Notes under the pieces: model-generated
Database searches by the model: none
Told to the model about the DNA's origin: nothing
The model's input: only the letters and a program-made list of their open reading frames with translations
NCBI RefSeq assembly: GCF_024451105.1
Contig: NZ_JANGEY010000017.1
Span: 1 to 53,608, forward strand
Reading direction: 5' to 3'
From: Stutzerimonas stutzeri
GTDB taxonomy: Bacteria; Pseudomonadota; Gammaproteobacteria; Pseudomonadales; Pseudomonadaceae
DNA length: 53,608 nt
Part shown: piece after piece, positions 10,258-19,760 of the stretch
Numbering within the stretch: position 1 is the stretch's first letter
Layout of the letters: each line of letters begins with the position of its first letter
Translations under genes and position numbers: made by a program

Positions 10258-10790
10258 GCACGGTTTTCCTCGGCCTGGGCAGCAACATCGAGCGCCATGC
10301 GCACCTGAGCGCCGGCCTGGATGCGCTGGCGGCGATCCTCGTCGATCTGCGCTGCTCGCCGGTGTTCGAGAGCGAGGCGGTGGGTATCCGCAGCGGGCCG
10401 TTCTACAACCTCGCGGTGATGGCGCAGACCGAGCTGCCGCTGGCCGAGCTGGATCGCCGGCTCAAGGTCATCGAGGCGGACAACGGCCGCTACGCGCCCG
10501 AGCGCAAGGGCCTGCCGCTGGACATCGACGTGCTGCTCTACGACGACCTGGTCGGCGACTTCGACGGCCTGCAACTGCCGCGCGCGGAGATCCTGCGCAA
10601 TGCCTTCGTGCTCTGGCCGCTGGCCCTGCTCGCTCCCGCGGCGCGCCATCCCGGCGAGGGGCGCAGCTTCGCCGCGCTCTGGCAGGCGATGCGCAGCGAG
10701 CAGCGGCTGTGGCCGGTGTCCTTCATCTGGCGCGGCATGGAGCTGACTCCGGCGGAACTGCGCAGCGCCTTCCCGGCTCCGGCACAGTAA
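10248..10790 (+). CDS. folK: 2-amino-4-hydroxy-6-hydroxymethyldihydropteridine pyrophosphokinase (HPPK)
   Basis: 180 aa. It transfers pyrophosphate from ATP to 6-hydroxymethyl-dihydropterin, the step after FolB. LGLGSNIE at 8-15 is the family start, and PLDIDVLLYD (90-99) contains the metal-binding pair D92/D94. The C-terminus is longer than minimal HPPK and ends in a Trp-containing tail (WPVSFIWRGMELT) seen in the folB-linked pseudomonad copy. Pseudomonads usually have another folK beside panB/pcnB, so this may be the second paralogue. The frame overlaps folB by 10 nt. Confidence 0.9.
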   Translation: MPLSTVFLGLGSNIERHAHLSAGLDALAAILVDLRCSPVFESEAVGIRSGPFYNLAVMAQTELPLAELDRRLKVIEADNGRYAPERKGLPLDIDVLLYDDLVGDFDGLQLPRAEILRNAFVLWPLALLAPAARHPGEGRSFAALWQAMRSEQRLWPVSFIWRGMELTPAELRSAFPAPAQ

Positions 10791-10817
10791 GGTACGCCGC
10801 ACGCACCTCCGGGTAGC

Positions 10818-10834
10818 GGTGCGCATGGCGCACC
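10818..10834. repeat. GTAGGGTG-type dispersed palindrome, copy 1
   Basis: GGTGCGC (10818-10824) and GCGCACC (10828-10834) pair around ATG. With flanks it reads CGCACCCTAC on the plus strand (GTAGGGTGCG on the minus strand). It abuts the cca stop codon in the folK/cca convergent gap. It may act as a weak terminator, but there is no T run. Similar elements occur near 19682 and 36445. Confidence 0.6.
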
Positions 10835-12073
10835 CTACGGCAGGTCTGCGCGCTGCTCCTCGCGGAAAACCTTCAGCGCATTCAGCCGCGCGCGCTTGAG
10901 CGCCTCGCCCAGTTCCGCACCCTTGAAGCCCTGCTCCAGCAGCGGCTGCACCGCCACGCCGCGCGCCACCGCGGCGGCGGCGCGCAGGTAGTCGGCCTGC
11001 GGGTAGGGTTGGCGCTCGAGGCCGAGGCGGCCGCGGGCGTCCATCTCGCAGGCGGCGACGAACGCCGCGAAGCGTTCCGGCCGGCGGTACAGGTCGAAGT
11101 CCTGGAACAGCTCGGCGAGGGTCTGCGCGCGCAGCTCCAGGGCGCGATGGCCGTGGGTGTGGTATTCGCCGACCAGCAGGGCCAGCTCGGCGCAGTCGCG
11201 CGGCACCTTGCAGCGCACGTTGACCGCCTCGATCAGGCGCAGGCCGCGGCTTTCGTGGGCGATGTGCCGCGGCCATTCCTGCGGATCGGTGAGGCCCTTG
11301 CCCAGATCGTGCAGCAGGCAGGCCCAGCGCACCGCCAGCGGCTGCCCATGCTCGGCGCACTGGCGCAGGACCATCAGCACGTGCTCGCCGCTGTCGATCT
11401 CCGGGTGATGCTGCGCCGGCTGCGGCACGCCGAACAGCGCCTGCACCTCGGGCAGCAGCTCGGCGAGCGCGCCGCAGTCGCGCAGTACCCGGACGAACAC
11501 CTCGGGGCGCGGCTCCATCAGCGCGCGTTCGATCTCCCTCCACACCCGCTCGGCGGTGAGGTCGGCCAGCTCGCCGGAGGCGGCGATCTCGGCCATCAGC
11601 GCCAGGGTCTCCTCGGCGATGCGAAAGCCCAGCGGCGCGTAGCGCGCGGCAAAACGGGCGACCCGCAGCACGCGCAGCGGATCCTCGGCGAAGGCCGGCG
11701 AGACGTGGCGCAGCAGGCGCAGGGCGAGGTCGTCCTGGCCGCCGTAGGGGTCGATGATCCGGCCGTCGGCGTCCTCGGCCATGGCATTGATGGTCAGGTC
11801 GCGGCGGATCAGGTCTTCCTCGAGGGTCACCTCGGGGCTGGCGTAGAAGGTGAAGCCGCCGTAGCCGCGCCCGCTCTTGCGTTCGGTGCGCGCCAGGGCG
11901 TACTCCTCGCCGGTCTCGGGATGGAGGAACACCGGGAAGTCGGCGCCGACCGGGCGGAAGCCACGGGCGACGAGCTCTTCGGCGCTGGCGCCGACCACCA
12001 CCCAGTCGGTTTCCGTCACCGGGCGGCCGAGCAGGCGGTCGCGCACGGCGCCGCCTACCTTGTAGATCTGCAT
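10835..12073 (-). CDS. cca: CCA-adding tRNA nucleotidyltransferase
   Basis: 412 aa, matching the E. coli enzyme. It adds or repairs the 3' CCA of tRNAs. GGAVRD (7-12) and ETDWVVVG (21-28, acidic pair E21/D23) form the class II nucleotidyltransferase active site. RRDLTINA (90-97) and [16 protein letters not shown] are conserved nucleotide-recognition segments. CLLHDLGKG (252-260, H255/D256) marks the C-terminal HD phosphohydrolase domain found in the gammaproteobacterial form. ATG 12073 gives [12 protein letters not shown]. The frame runs on upstream into spoVR shadow sequence, which is not part of the gene. An 86-bp gap separates it from the spoVR stop codon. Confidence 0.97.
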   Translation of the reverse strand: MQIYKVGGAVRDRLLGRPVTETDWVVVGASAEELVARGFRPVGADFPVFLHPETGEEYALARTERKSGRGYGGFTFYASPEVTLEEDLIRRDLTINAMAEDADGRIIDPYGGQDDLALRLLRHVSPAFAEDPLRVLRVARFAARYAPLGFRIAEETLALMAEIAASGELADLTAERVWREIERALMEPRPEVFVRVLRDCGALAELLPEVQALFGVPQPAQHHPEIDSGEHVLMVLRQCAEHGQPLAVRWACLLHDLGKGLTDPQEWPRHIAHESRGLRLIEAVNVRCKVPRDCAELALLVGEYHTHGHRALELRAQTLAELFQDFDLYRRPERFAAFVAACEMDARGRLGLERQPYPQADYLRAAAAVARGVAVQPLLEQGFKGAELGEALKRARLNALKVFREEQRADLP

Positions 12074-12159
12074 GGCGTGTCCTGCAGGCAATGGGGAGGG
12101 TGGCGCAGAGGATAGCGCGCCGCCGCGCTCGGGGCGACGGCGGCGCTGCGTGGTGCTTC

Positions 12160-13719
12160 TCAGACCGGGCGGGCGATCAGGTCGAAGTGGCTGCCCTCGC
12201 TCTCGCGTTCGCGCCTGGGCGGCATGTGCTGGACGGCCACACGCTGCTCGCCCTGCATGCTTTCCAGGTGCACGTCGAAGCCCCACAGGCGGTGCAGGTG
12301 GCGCAGCACGTCCTCGGTCGAGCTGCCCAGCGGCTTGCGTTCGTGCTGGTAGTGGCGCAGGGTCAGCGAGCGGTCGCCGCGGCGGTCGACGTTCCAGATC
12401 TGCACGTTGGGTTCGCGGTTGCCGAGGTTGTACTGCGCCGCCAGGTGGTCGCGGATGGTGCGGTAGCCGCTGTCGTCGTGGATGGCGTCGACCAGCAGCT
12501 CGTCCTGCTGGTCGTCGTCGAGGATGCTGAACAGACGGAACTCGCGGATCAGCCGCGGCGAGAGGAACTGCTGGATGAAGCTCTCGTCCTTGAAGTTCTG
12601 CATGGCGAACTTCAGGGTGGCCAGCCAGTCGCTGCCGGCGATGTCGGGGAACCAGCGGCGATCCTCCTCGGTCGGCTCCTCGCAGATGCGGCGGATGTCG
12701 CGGTACATGGCAAAACCCAGCGCGTAAGGGTTGATGCCGCTGTAGTAGGGGCTGTCGAACGGCGGCTGGTAGACCACGCTGGTGTGGTACTGGAGGAATT
12801 CCATCATGAAGCCGTCGGTGACCAGGCCCTCGTCGTAGAGGTCGTTGAGCAGGGTGTAGTGCCAGAAGGTGGCCCAGCCCTCGTTCATCACCTGGGTCTG
12901 CCGCTGCGGGTAGAAGTACTGGGCGATCTTGCGCACGATGCGCACCACCTCGCGCTGCCAGGGCTCCAGCAGCGGCGCGTGCTTCTCGATGAAGTAGAGG
13001 ATGTTCTCCTGCGGTTCGGCCGGGAAGCGCTGGCCGTCGTCGGCGCGCTCCTTGCCCAGGCCCTTGGGGATGGTCCGCCACAGGTCGTTGACCTGGCGCT
13101 GCAGCTGCTCTTCGCGGTCCTTCTGGCGGCGCCGCTCCTCCTCGGCGGAGATCGGGTAGGGCCGCTTGTAGCGGTCCACGCCGTAGTTCATCAGAGCGTG
13201 GCAGGAATCCAGCAGGTCCTCCACCGCGTCGATGCCATGGCGCTCCTCGCACTTGTCGATGTACTGCCGGGCGAACACCAGGTAGTCGATGATCGAGCTG
13301 GCGTCGGTCCAGGTGCGGAACAGGTAGTTGCCCTTGAAGAAGCTGTTGTGGCCGTAGCAGGCGTGCGCCACCACCAGTGCCTGCATGCACATGGTGTTCT
13401 CTTCCATGAGGTAGGCGATGCACGGGTCGGAGTTGATCACGATCTCGTAGGCCAGTCCCATCTGTCCGCGCTTGTAGCCCTTCTCGGTGGAGAGAAAGTG
13501 CTTGCCGTAGGACCAGTGGTGATAGCCGATCGGCATGCCCACCGAGGCGTAGGCGTCCATCATCTGCTCGGCGGTGATCACCTCGATCTGGTTGGGATAG
13601 GTGTCGAGCGCGTAGCGCTCGGCCAGCCGGGCGATCTCACGGTCGTAGGTGCGGATCAGGTCGAAGGTCCACTCCGAGCCGGTCGACAGCGGCTGGCCTT
13701 TCTTGGCGCGAGGAGTCAT
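12160..13719 (-). CDS. ycgB: SpoVR family protein (YcgB-like)
   Basis: 519 aa. It belongs to the SpoVR family, first named for spore cortex formation in Bacillus and widespread in non-sporing bacteria, where its biochemical role is unknown. Recognisable segments are [10 protein letters not shown] (65-74) and the [19 protein letters not shown] region (118-136), the latter rich in His and Cys and probably metal-binding. No signal peptide or membrane helix. It overlaps the yeaH stop codon by 4 nt (ATGA). With yeaG and yeaH it forms the conserved stress/stationary-phase trio, so the three products probably work in one process. Confidence 0.93.
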   Translation of the reverse strand: MTPRAKKGQPLSTGSEWTFDLIRTYDREIARLAERYALDTYPNQIEVITAEQMMDAYASVGMPIGYHHWSYGKHFLSTEKGYKRGQMGLAYEIVINSDPCIAYLMEENTMCMQALVVAHACYGHNSFFKGNYLFRTWTDASSIIDYLVFARQYIDKCEERHGIDAVEDLLDSCHALMNYGVDRYKRPYPISAEEERRRQKDREEQLQRQVNDLWRTIPKGLGKERADDGQRFPAEPQENILYFIEKHAPLLEPWQREVVRIVRKIAQYFYPQRQTQVMNEGWATFWHYTLLNDLYDEGLVTDGFMMEFLQYHTSVVYQPPFDSPYYSGINPYALGFAMYRDIRRICEEPTEEDRRWFPDIAGSDWLATLKFAMQNFKDESFIQQFLSPRLIREFRLFSILDDDQQDELLVDAIHDDSGYRTIRDHLAAQYNLGNREPNVQIWNVDRRGDRSLTLRHYQHERKPLGSSTEDVLRHLHRLWGFDVHLESMQGEQRVAVQHMPPRRERESEGSHFDLIARPV

Positions 13720-14990
13720 GCGGCGATCCTCCTCTGGAACAGTTCGCGGAATACCGGGTAGATGTCGGCGGCGGAGACGATCTGCTGCTGGGCGAAGCTG
13801 TCCGGGAAGGCCTCGGCCACCCGCTCGTACTCATGCCACAGCGCCTGGTGTTCGCGCGGGGTGATCTCCACGTAGCTGAAGTACTGCACGTACGGCATGA
13901 TCTGGCGCAGCAGGATGTCGCGGCACACCGGCGAGTCGTCGTTCCAGTTGTCGCCGTCGGAGGCCTGGGCGGCGTAGATGTTCCACTCGTGGGCCGGGTA
14001 GCGTGCGGCCATCACCTCCTGCATCAGCTTGAGGGCGCTGGAGACGATGGTGCCGCCGGTTTCCCGCGAGTAGAAGAACTCCTGCTCGTCGACCTCCTTG
14101 GCGCTGGTGTGGTGGCGGATGAACACCACCTCGATCTTGTCGTAGCTGCGCTTGAGGAACAGGTACAGCAGGATGAAGAAGCGCTTGGCGATGTCCTTGG
14201 TGGCCTGGGTCATCGACCCGGACACGTCCATCAGGCAGAACATCACCGCCTTGGAGGTCGGATTGGGCTGCTTGACCAGCAGGTTGTACCTGAGGTCGAA
14301 GGTGTCGAGGAACGGCAGGCGTTCGATGCGCGCGCGCAGGCCGGCGATCTTCTCCTCCACCTCGCGGATGTCGCCGAAGTTGTCCGGTTCCTCGCGCTTG
14401 AGGCGTTCCAGTTCGGCCTTCAGTTCGCGCAGGTGGCTGCGGCTGGAGCCGGACAGGGCGATGCGTCGGGCGTGCGCCGAGCGCAGGGTGCGCACGATGT
14501 TCAGGCGTGCCGGCGTGCCTTCGCTGCTGATCCCGGCGCGCACGGTCTTGAAGCTGTCGATGCCGGTCAGGTGCTTCTTCACCAGGTTGGGCAGCGCCAG
14601 GTCCTCGAACATGAAGTCGAGGAACTCCTCCTGGGTGATCTGGAACACGAAGTCGTCCATGCCCTCGCCGGAATTGCCGGCCTTGCCCTGGCCCGAGCCG
14701 CCGCTGCCGCCGCCGGAGGGCCGCGGGATGCGCTCGCCGGTGGTGAACTCCTTGTTGCCGGGGTGGATGACGGTGCGTCGTCCGCCCTGACCGTGGTGCA
14801 GCACCGGTTCGTCGATGTCGCGCGAGGGAATGCTGATCTGCTCGCCGTGTTCCATGTCGGTGATGGAACGGCGGCTGACGGCTTCCTCCACCGCCTTCTT
14901 GATGTGGTCGCGGTAACGCCGCAGGAAACGCTGGCGGTTCACCGTGCTCTTGTTCTTGCCGTTCAGTCGTCGGTCGATGACGTAACTCAT
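13716..14990 (-). CDS. yeaH: YeaH, DUF444 / von Willebrand factor A-like protein
   Basis: 424 aa. The N-terminal part is basic with a low-complexity Gly/Ser stretch (about 92-108). The C-terminal half is a VWA-like fold with a MIDAS metal site, DVSGS at 255-259. In the family it is the partner of the YeaG kinase. YeaG with YeaH resembles the AAA+/VWA pairs (MoxR-type) that act on target proteins, but no target is known. The middle region (about 180-225) is strongly charged and probably coiled-coil. Co-transcribed after yeaG, with a 90-bp gap that holds a perfect hairpin. Confidence 0.93.
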   Translation of the reverse strand: MSYVIDRRLNGKNKSTVNRQRFLRRYRDHIKKAVEEAVSRRSITDMEHGEQISIPSRDIDEPVLHHGQGGRRTVIHPGNKEFTTGERIPRPSGGGSGGSGQGKAGNSGEGMDDFVFQITQEEFLDFMFEDLALPNLVKKHLTGIDSFKTVRAGISSEGTPARLNIVRTLRSAHARRIALSGSSRSHLRELKAELERLKREEPDNFGDIREVEEKIAGLRARIERLPFLDTFDLRYNLLVKQPNPTSKAVMFCLMDVSGSMTQATKDIAKRFFILLYLFLKRSYDKIEVVFIRHHTSAKEVDEQEFFYSRETGGTIVSSALKLMQEVMAARYPAHEWNIYAAQASDGDNWNDDSPVCRDILLRQIMPYVQYFSYVEITPREHQALWHEYERVAEAFPDSFAQQQIVSAADIYPVFRELFQRRIAA

Positions 14991-15030
14991 GGCGTGCTCC
15001 CGTGCGGGGCCGGAGGCCGAGGCGCAGACC

Positions 15031-15056
15031 GCAGCGGCGCCGGGTGGCGCCGCTGC
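15031..15056 (-). repeat. Perfect 11-bp hairpin between yeaG and yeaH
   Basis: GCAGCGGCGCC (15031-15041) pairs exactly with GGCGCCGCTGC (15046-15056) around GGGT. There is no T tract on either side, so it is more likely an mRNA processing or stability element, or a weak attenuator that sets the yeaG:yeaH ratio, than a full terminator. Confidence 0.6.
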
Positions 15057-15080
15057 GTAACCAGGACTGGCTCTAGCTTA

Positions 15081-17003
15081 CTACTGCGACTTGCGCACGC
15101 GCAGATACCATTCGGCGAGCAGGCGCACCTGTTTCTCGGTGTAGCCGCGCTCGACCATGCGCTTGACGAAGTCGTTGTGCTTCTGCTGCTCGTCCTTGCT
15201 GCCCTTGGCGTTGAAGCTGATCACCGGGAGCAGGTCCTCGGTGTTGGAGAACATCTTCTTCTCGATCACCGCGCGCAGCTTCTCGTAGGACAGCCACGAG
15301 GGGTTCTTGCCGTTGTTGTTGGCCCGCGCGCGCAGCACGAAGTTGACGATCTCGTTGCGGAAGTCCTTCGGGTTGCTGATGCCGGCCGGTTTCTCGATCT
15401 TCTCCAGCTCCTCGTTGAGGGCGCCGCGGTTGAGGATCTCGCCGGTTTCCGGATCGCGGTACTCCTGGTCCTGGATCCAGAAGTCGGCGTACAGCACGTA
15501 GCGGTCGAAGATGTTCTGCCCGTACTCGCTGTAGGACTCCAGATAGGCGGTCTGGATCTCCTTGCCGATGAACTCGACGTAGCGCGGCGCCAGGTATTCC
15601 TTGATGAAGCGCAGGTAGCGCTCGCGGGTTTCCGCCGGGAACTGCTCCTGCTCGATCTGCTGTTCCAGCACGTAGAGCAGATGCACCGGGTTGGCCGCCA
15701 CCTCGTGGGGGTCGAAGTTGAATACCTTGGAGAGGATCTTGAAGGCGAAGCGGGTCGACAGACCGGTCATGCCCTCGTCGACGCCGGCGGCATCGCGGTA
15801 CTCCTGGATCGACTTGGCCTTGGGATCGGTGTCCTTGAGGTTCTCGCCGTCGTAGACGCGCATCTTCGAGTAGATGTTGGAGTTCTCCGGCTCCTTCAGG
15901 CGCGACAGCACCGAGAACTGGGCGAGCATCTTCAGGGTGTCCGGGGCGCAGTGCGCCTGGGACAGCGAACTGTTGACCAGCAGCTTCTCGTAGATGCGGA
16001 TCTCATCGGAGACGCGCAGGCAGTAGGGCACCTTGACGATGTAGATGCGGTCGATGAACGCCTCGTTGTTCTTGTTGTTGCGGAAGCTGTGCCACTCGGC
16101 TTCGTTGGAGTGGGCCAGCAGGATGCCGCTGTAGGGAATCGCGCCGAGGCCCTCGGTGCTGTTGTAGTTGCCTTCCTGGGTGGCGGTCAGCAGCGGGTGC
16201 AGCACCTTGATCGGTGCCTTGAACATCTCGACGAACTCCATCAGGCCCTGGTTGGCGCGGCACAGCGCGCCGGAGTAGCTGTAGGCGTCCGGGTCGTTCT
16301 GCGGGAACTCCTCGAGCTTGCGGATATCGACCTTGCCGACCAGCGCGGAGATGTCCTGGTTGTTCTCGTCGCCCGGCTCGGTCTTGGCGATGGCGATCTG
16401 GTTGAGGATCGACGGGTACAGCTTGACCACGCGGAACTTGCTGATGTCGCCGCCGAACTCGGTGAGGCGCTTGGCGGCCCACGGCGACATGATCGAGCTG
16501 AGGTAGCGGCGCGGGATGCCGTACTCCTCCTCGAGGATGGTGCCGTCCTCGTCGGGGTTGAACAGCCCGAGCGGCGACTCGAACACCGGCGAGCCCTTGA
16601 TGGCGTAGAAGGGGATGTGCTCCATCAGGTGCTTGAGCTTCTCGGCCAGCGAGGACTTGCCGCCGCCCACCGGGCCGAGCAGGTAGAGGATCTGCTTCTT
16701 CTCCTCCAGGCCCTGGGCGGCGTGGCGGAAGTAGGAGACGATCTGGTCGATGCTGTCTTCCATGCCGTGGAAGTCGGCGAAGGCCGGGTAGCGGCGGATC
16801 ACCTTGTTGGAGAAGATCCGCGACAGCCGCGAGTCGGTGGAGGTATCGACCAGCTGCGGCTCGCCGATGGCCTGGAGCATGCGCTCGGCGGCCGTGGCGT
16901 AGGCCATGGGATCCTGCTTGCACAGGTCGAGGTACTCCTGCAGGGAATACTCTTCCTGGCGCGTCGTTTCGTAGCGTTGCTGGAAATGGCTGAAAATGCT
17001 CAT
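15081..17003 (-). CDS. yeaG: PrkA-type serine protein kinase YeaG
   Basis: 640 aa, similar to E. coli YeaG (644). The N-terminal AAA+ domain has a Walker A-like GPVGGGKSS at 110-118, and the C-terminal part is the PrkA kinase-like domain. E. coli YeaG autophosphorylates and helps survival during prolonged nitrogen starvation; Bacillus PrkA also has a AAA/protease-like activity. ATG 17003 after GAGGTG gives the family start MSIFSHFQQRYE. Frame upstream of it is non-coding leader. It is the first gene of yeaG-yeaH-spoVR and has a 239-bp leader region with a sigma-54-like promoter. Confidence 0.95.
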   Translation of the reverse strand: MSIFSHFQQRYETTRQEEYSLQEYLDLCKQDPMAYATAAERMLQAIGEPQLVDTSTDSRLSRIFSNKVIRRYPAFADFHGMEDSIDQIVSYFRHAAQGLEEKKQILYLLGPVGGGKSSLAEKLKHLMEHIPFYAIKGSPVFESPLGLFNPDEDGTILEEEYGIPRRYLSSIMSPWAAKRLTEFGGDISKFRVVKLYPSILNQIAIAKTEPGDENNQDISALVGKVDIRKLEEFPQNDPDAYSYSGALCRANQGLMEFVEMFKAPIKVLHPLLTATQEGNYNSTEGLGAIPYSGILLAHSNEAEWHSFRNNKNNEAFIDRIYIVKVPYCLRVSDEIRIYEKLLVNSSLSQAHCAPDTLKMLAQFSVLSRLKEPENSNIYSKMRVYDGENLKDTDPKAKSIQEYRDAAGVDEGMTGLSTRFAFKILSKVFNFDPHEVAANPVHLLYVLEQQIEQEQFPAETRERYLRFIKEYLAPRYVEFIGKEIQTAYLESYSEYGQNIFDRYVLYADFWIQDQEYRDPETGEILNRGALNEELEKIEKPAGISNPKDFRNEIVNFVLRARANNNGKNPSWLSYEKLRAVIEKKMFSNTEDLLPVISFNAKGSKDEQQKHNDFVKRMVERGYTEKQVRLLAEWYLRVRKSQ

Positions 17004-17065
17004 GACGTCACCTCGCTCGATGCCTGAACCGGAAGTGGGCCTCGGGCGGGCATGGGCGGACCGGC

Positions 17066-17080
17066 GCATGGCGCCTGCCA
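17066..17080 (-). promoter_or_regulatory. Possible sigma-54 (-24/-12) promoter of yeaG
   Basis: The minus strand reads TGGCAGGCGCCATGC. It keeps the invariant GG and GC with 10 nt between them and matches TGGCAcGnnnntTGC at all but two defined positions. The start site would be about 50 nt before the yeaG ATG. E. coli yeaG is in the NtrC/sigma-54 regulon, which makes this plausible. One match in a GC-rich genome could be chance. Confidence 0.4.
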
Positions 17081-17124
17081 GCTGCTCCCCTCTCGACCCC
17101 CCAATGGTCGTACTACCTGTCCGG

Positions 17125-17142
17125 AAGCCGGTGGGCCGGCTT
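17125..17142. repeat. Palindrome upstream of yeaG
   Basis: AAGCCGG (17125-17131) and CCGGCTT (17136-17142) pair around TGGG. On the plus strand it is followed by TCTCTTTT, like a terminator, but no plus-strand gene leads into it. It lies about 45 bp upstream of the sigma-54-like element on the minus strand, so it might be an activator site. It may also be a fortuitous plus-strand terminator. Confidence 0.4.
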
Positions 17143-17242
17143 TCTCTTTTGCAACACTCTTGTGGACAGCATAGACCTGCTTGGCGGCGGCTGCAGCAGG
17201 AAAAACGGGCGCAGCGGCGACTTGTTACAAATGCCGCGGGGC

Positions 17243-17572
17243 TCAGTCGTGGGGCAGGCGGGCGACCTCGTCGGGGTACTGGGCGCGCCACAGCTCGAAG
17301 CCGCCGTCGATGCTGTAGACCTCGGCGAAGCCCTGGTGGGCGAGGAAGGCGGCGGCGCTCTGGCTGGAGTTGCCGTGGTAGCAGATCACCAGCAGCGGGG
17401 CATCCAGATCGGCACCGGCGATGAAGTCGGCCAGCGAGTGGTTGTCCAGATGGCGCGCGCCGGGGACGTGGCCGCTGGCGAAGCTGTGCGGGTCGCGGAT
17501 GTCGACCACCACGGCGCCGCGGGCGCGCAGGTCGTGGGCGGTGGCGGGATCGATGCGCTTGAATTCGCTCAT
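17243..17572 (-). CDS. glpE: Thiosulfate sulfurtransferase GlpE (single-domain rhodanese)
   Basis: 109 aa, the usual size for single-domain rhodanese. It moves sulfane sulfur from thiosulfate to cyanide or thiol acceptors such as thioredoxin. The active-site loop CYHGNSS begins at the catalytic cysteine C64. The N-terminal CH2-like segment [19 protein letters not shown] (21-39) is typical. ATG 17572 overlaps the apaH stop codon by 4 nt (ATGA), so it is the last gene of the lptD operon. In E. coli glpE sits with glpG-glpR; linkage to apaH is the pseudomonad arrangement. Confidence 0.94.
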   Translation of the reverse strand: MSEFKRIDPATAHDLRARGAVVVDIRDPHSFASGHVPGARHLDNHSLADFIAGADLDAPLLVICYHGNSSQSAAAFLAHQGFAEVYSIDGGFELWRAQYPDEVARLPHD

Positions 17573-18392
17573 GGCTGCTCCTTGTGGCAACTGCAGGTGT
17601 GGCGCTCGCCGCTGTCGACGTCGAGCAGGGTCAGGGCGCCGCCCCACACGCAGCCGGAGTCCAGCGCCTCGACGCCGGGCTCGCTGCAGCGGCCCTGCAG
17701 GGCCGCCCAGTGGCCGAAGACGATCCGCTCGCCGCGGCTCCTGCGATTGGGGTGGCTGAACCAGGGCGCGTAGCCGTGCGGTGCGGTGCCGAGGCCTTCC
17801 TTGCTCTTCAGGTCGAGGCGGCCGTCGGCAGTGCAGAAGCGCATGCGGGTGAAGTAGTTGGTGATCACCCGCAGGCGGGCGATGCCGCGCAGCTTGCCGT
17901 CCCACCGGTTGGGTTCGTTGCCGTACATGCCGTCGAGGAACAGCGGCAGACGGGCGTCGTCGCGCAGCGCCTCCTCGACCTCGGCGGCACGCTTGCGCGC
18001 CTTCTTCAGCGTCCACTGCGGCGGGATGCCGGCGTGCACCAGGGTGATCCGCCGCTCCTCGTCGTAGTGCAGCAGCGGCAGGCGACGCAGCCAGTCGAGC
18101 AGGTCGTCGCGGTCCGGTGCATCGAGGATCTCGCGCAGGGTGTCGCCCTTCTTCAGGCGCTCGATGTTGTGCGCCACCGCCAGCAGGTGCAGGTCGTGGT
18201 TGCCCAGCACGCTGACCACCGAGTCGCGCATGGCGAACAGGAAGCGCAGGGTCTCCAGCGACTGCGGGCCGCGGTTGACCAGGTCGCCGACCAGCCACAA
18301 CCGGTCGCGGGCCGGATCGAAGGCGACCCGTTCGAGCAGGCACTGCAGCGGCGCCAGGCAGCCCTGCACGTCGCCGACCGCGTACAGCGCCA

Positions 18393-18393
<1 letters not shown>
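17569..18393 (-). CDS. apaH: Symmetrical diadenosine tetraphosphatase
   Basis: 274 aa. It cuts Ap4A into two ADP and removes Np4 caps from RNA. The metallophosphatase motifs GDVQGC (7-12), GDLVNRG (36-42) and GNHD (64-67) are intact. The frame overlaps apaG by one nucleotide (TGATG) and glpE by four. It sits in the conserved surA-pdxA-rsmA-apaG-apaH order. The C-terminus is Cys-rich ([10 protein letters not shown]), which I do not recall as a family-wide feature. Confidence 0.97.
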
Positions 18394-18779
<386 letters not shown>

Positions 18780-18818
18780 CTGTGCGGTTTCGGGCAGTCT
18801 GCTGGAAAGCTTAGCGAT

Positions 18819-19625
18819 TTACTCGGTCTTTGTCTGCAGGGCCAGCTGGTCGGCCAGGCGCACGAAGGCGGCCAGGTCCAGCTGCTCCGGGCGCTTGCCG
18901 CCGTCGACCCCGGCGGCCTCGATGGCCTCGGCGGGCAGCAGCTGCTTGAGGGTGTTGCGCAGGGTCTTGCGGCGCTGGTTGAACGCCTCGCGCACCACCC
19001 GTTCGAGCAGGCGGTGGTCGCGGGCCGGGTGCGGCAGTTCGGCGTGCGGGACCAGGCGGACGATCGCCGAGTCGACCTTGGGCGGCGGGTTGAAGGCGCC
19101 GGGGCCGACGTTGAACAGGTGCTCGACCCGGCAGAAGTACTGGACCATGATCGACAGCCGGCCCCAGTCGCCGCCGCCGGGCTCGGCGGCCAGGCGCTCG
19201 ACCACTTCCTTCTGCAGCATGAAGTGCATGTCGCCGATGATCGAGGCATGCTCGAGCAGGTGGAAGATCAGCGGCGTGGAGATGTTGTAGGGCAGGTTGC
19301 CGACCACCCGCAGCTTCTCTTCGCCTTGTACCAGGGCGTCGAAGTCGAACTTCAGCGCGTCGCCGGCGTTGAGGGTGAAGTTGGGATTCAGGCCGAAGCG
19401 CAGCCTGAGCAGCGGCAGCAGGTCCTGGTCCAGCTCGATCACGTCGAGCTTCGCGCCGCTGCCGAGCAGCCCCTCGGTGAGGGCGCCCTGGCCGGGGCCG
19501 ATCTCCACCAGGTGCTCGCCCGGCCGCGCATGGATGGCGCGCAGGATGCGGTGGATGACCCCGGCGTCGTGCAGGAAGTTCTGGCCGAAGCGCTTGCGGG
19601 CGCGGTGTTGGTAGAGTTCGGGCAT
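18819..19625 (-). CDS. rsmA: 16S rRNA (A1518/A1519) dimethyltransferase
   Basis: 268 aa. Also called KsgA. It dimethylates two adjacent adenines in helix 45 of 16S rRNA at a late stage of 30S assembly. RKRFGQNFL (10-18) and IGPGQGALT (42-50) form the SAM-binding start, and NLPYNIST (about 109-116) is the catalytic NLPY motif. ATG 19625 gives the family start MPELYQHRARKRFGQNFL. The 28 codons open upstream cover a repeat element. A 135-bp gap with palindromic repeats separates it from pdxA, the only sizeable gap in this operon. Confidence 0.97.
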   Translation of the reverse strand: MPELYQHRARKRFGQNFLHDAGVIHRILRAIHARPGEHLVEIGPGQGALTEGLLGSGAKLDVIELDQDLLPLLRLRFGLNPNFTLNAGDALKFDFDALVQGEEKLRVVGNLPYNISTPLIFHLLEHASIIGDMHFMLQKEVVERLAAEPGGGDWGRLSIMVQYFCRVEHLFNVGPGAFNPPPKVDSAIVRLVPHAELPHPARDHRLLERVVREAFNQRRKTLRNTLKQLLPAEAIEAAGVDGGKRPEQLDLAAFVRLADQLALQTKTE

Positions 19626-19681
19626 GAGGGGGCAGCTCCAGGCTTCAAGCCGCAAGCTCAAAGCGAATGCAAGGTTCGTAG

Positions 19682-19753
19682 GGTGGAAGCCCGCACAGCG
19701 GCTTCCCACCATGGGGCACTCCGGCGGAAAAGGCCAGTCGGCATTTTCCCGCC
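19682..19753. repeat. GTAGGGTG-type palindromes in the pdxA-rsmA gap, copy 2
   Basis: Two inverted repeats follow each other. GGTGGAAGC (19682-19690) pairs with GCTTCCCACC (19701-19710) with one bulge. GGCGGAAAA (19723-19731) pairs with TTTTCCCGCC (19744-19753) with one bulge. The first begins with GTAGGGTGG, like the elements near 10818 and 36445. Such short palindromic units are common between pseudomonad genes. Here they fall inside an operon and could partly terminate it or protect the upstream mRNA. Confidence 0.6.
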
Positions 19754-19760
19754 GACCGTG

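Noticed and set aside
13833-17027. Very long plus-strand frame (over 1000 codons) opposite yeaH and yeaG
   Set aside because: It mirrors the codon bias of two real minus-strand genes in a GC-rich genome; its protein is low-complexity and has no domain.
17125-17142. Reading the palindrome upstream of yeaG as the terminator of glpE
   Set aside because: Its T tract is on the plus strand, whereas glpE is transcribed on the minus strand.
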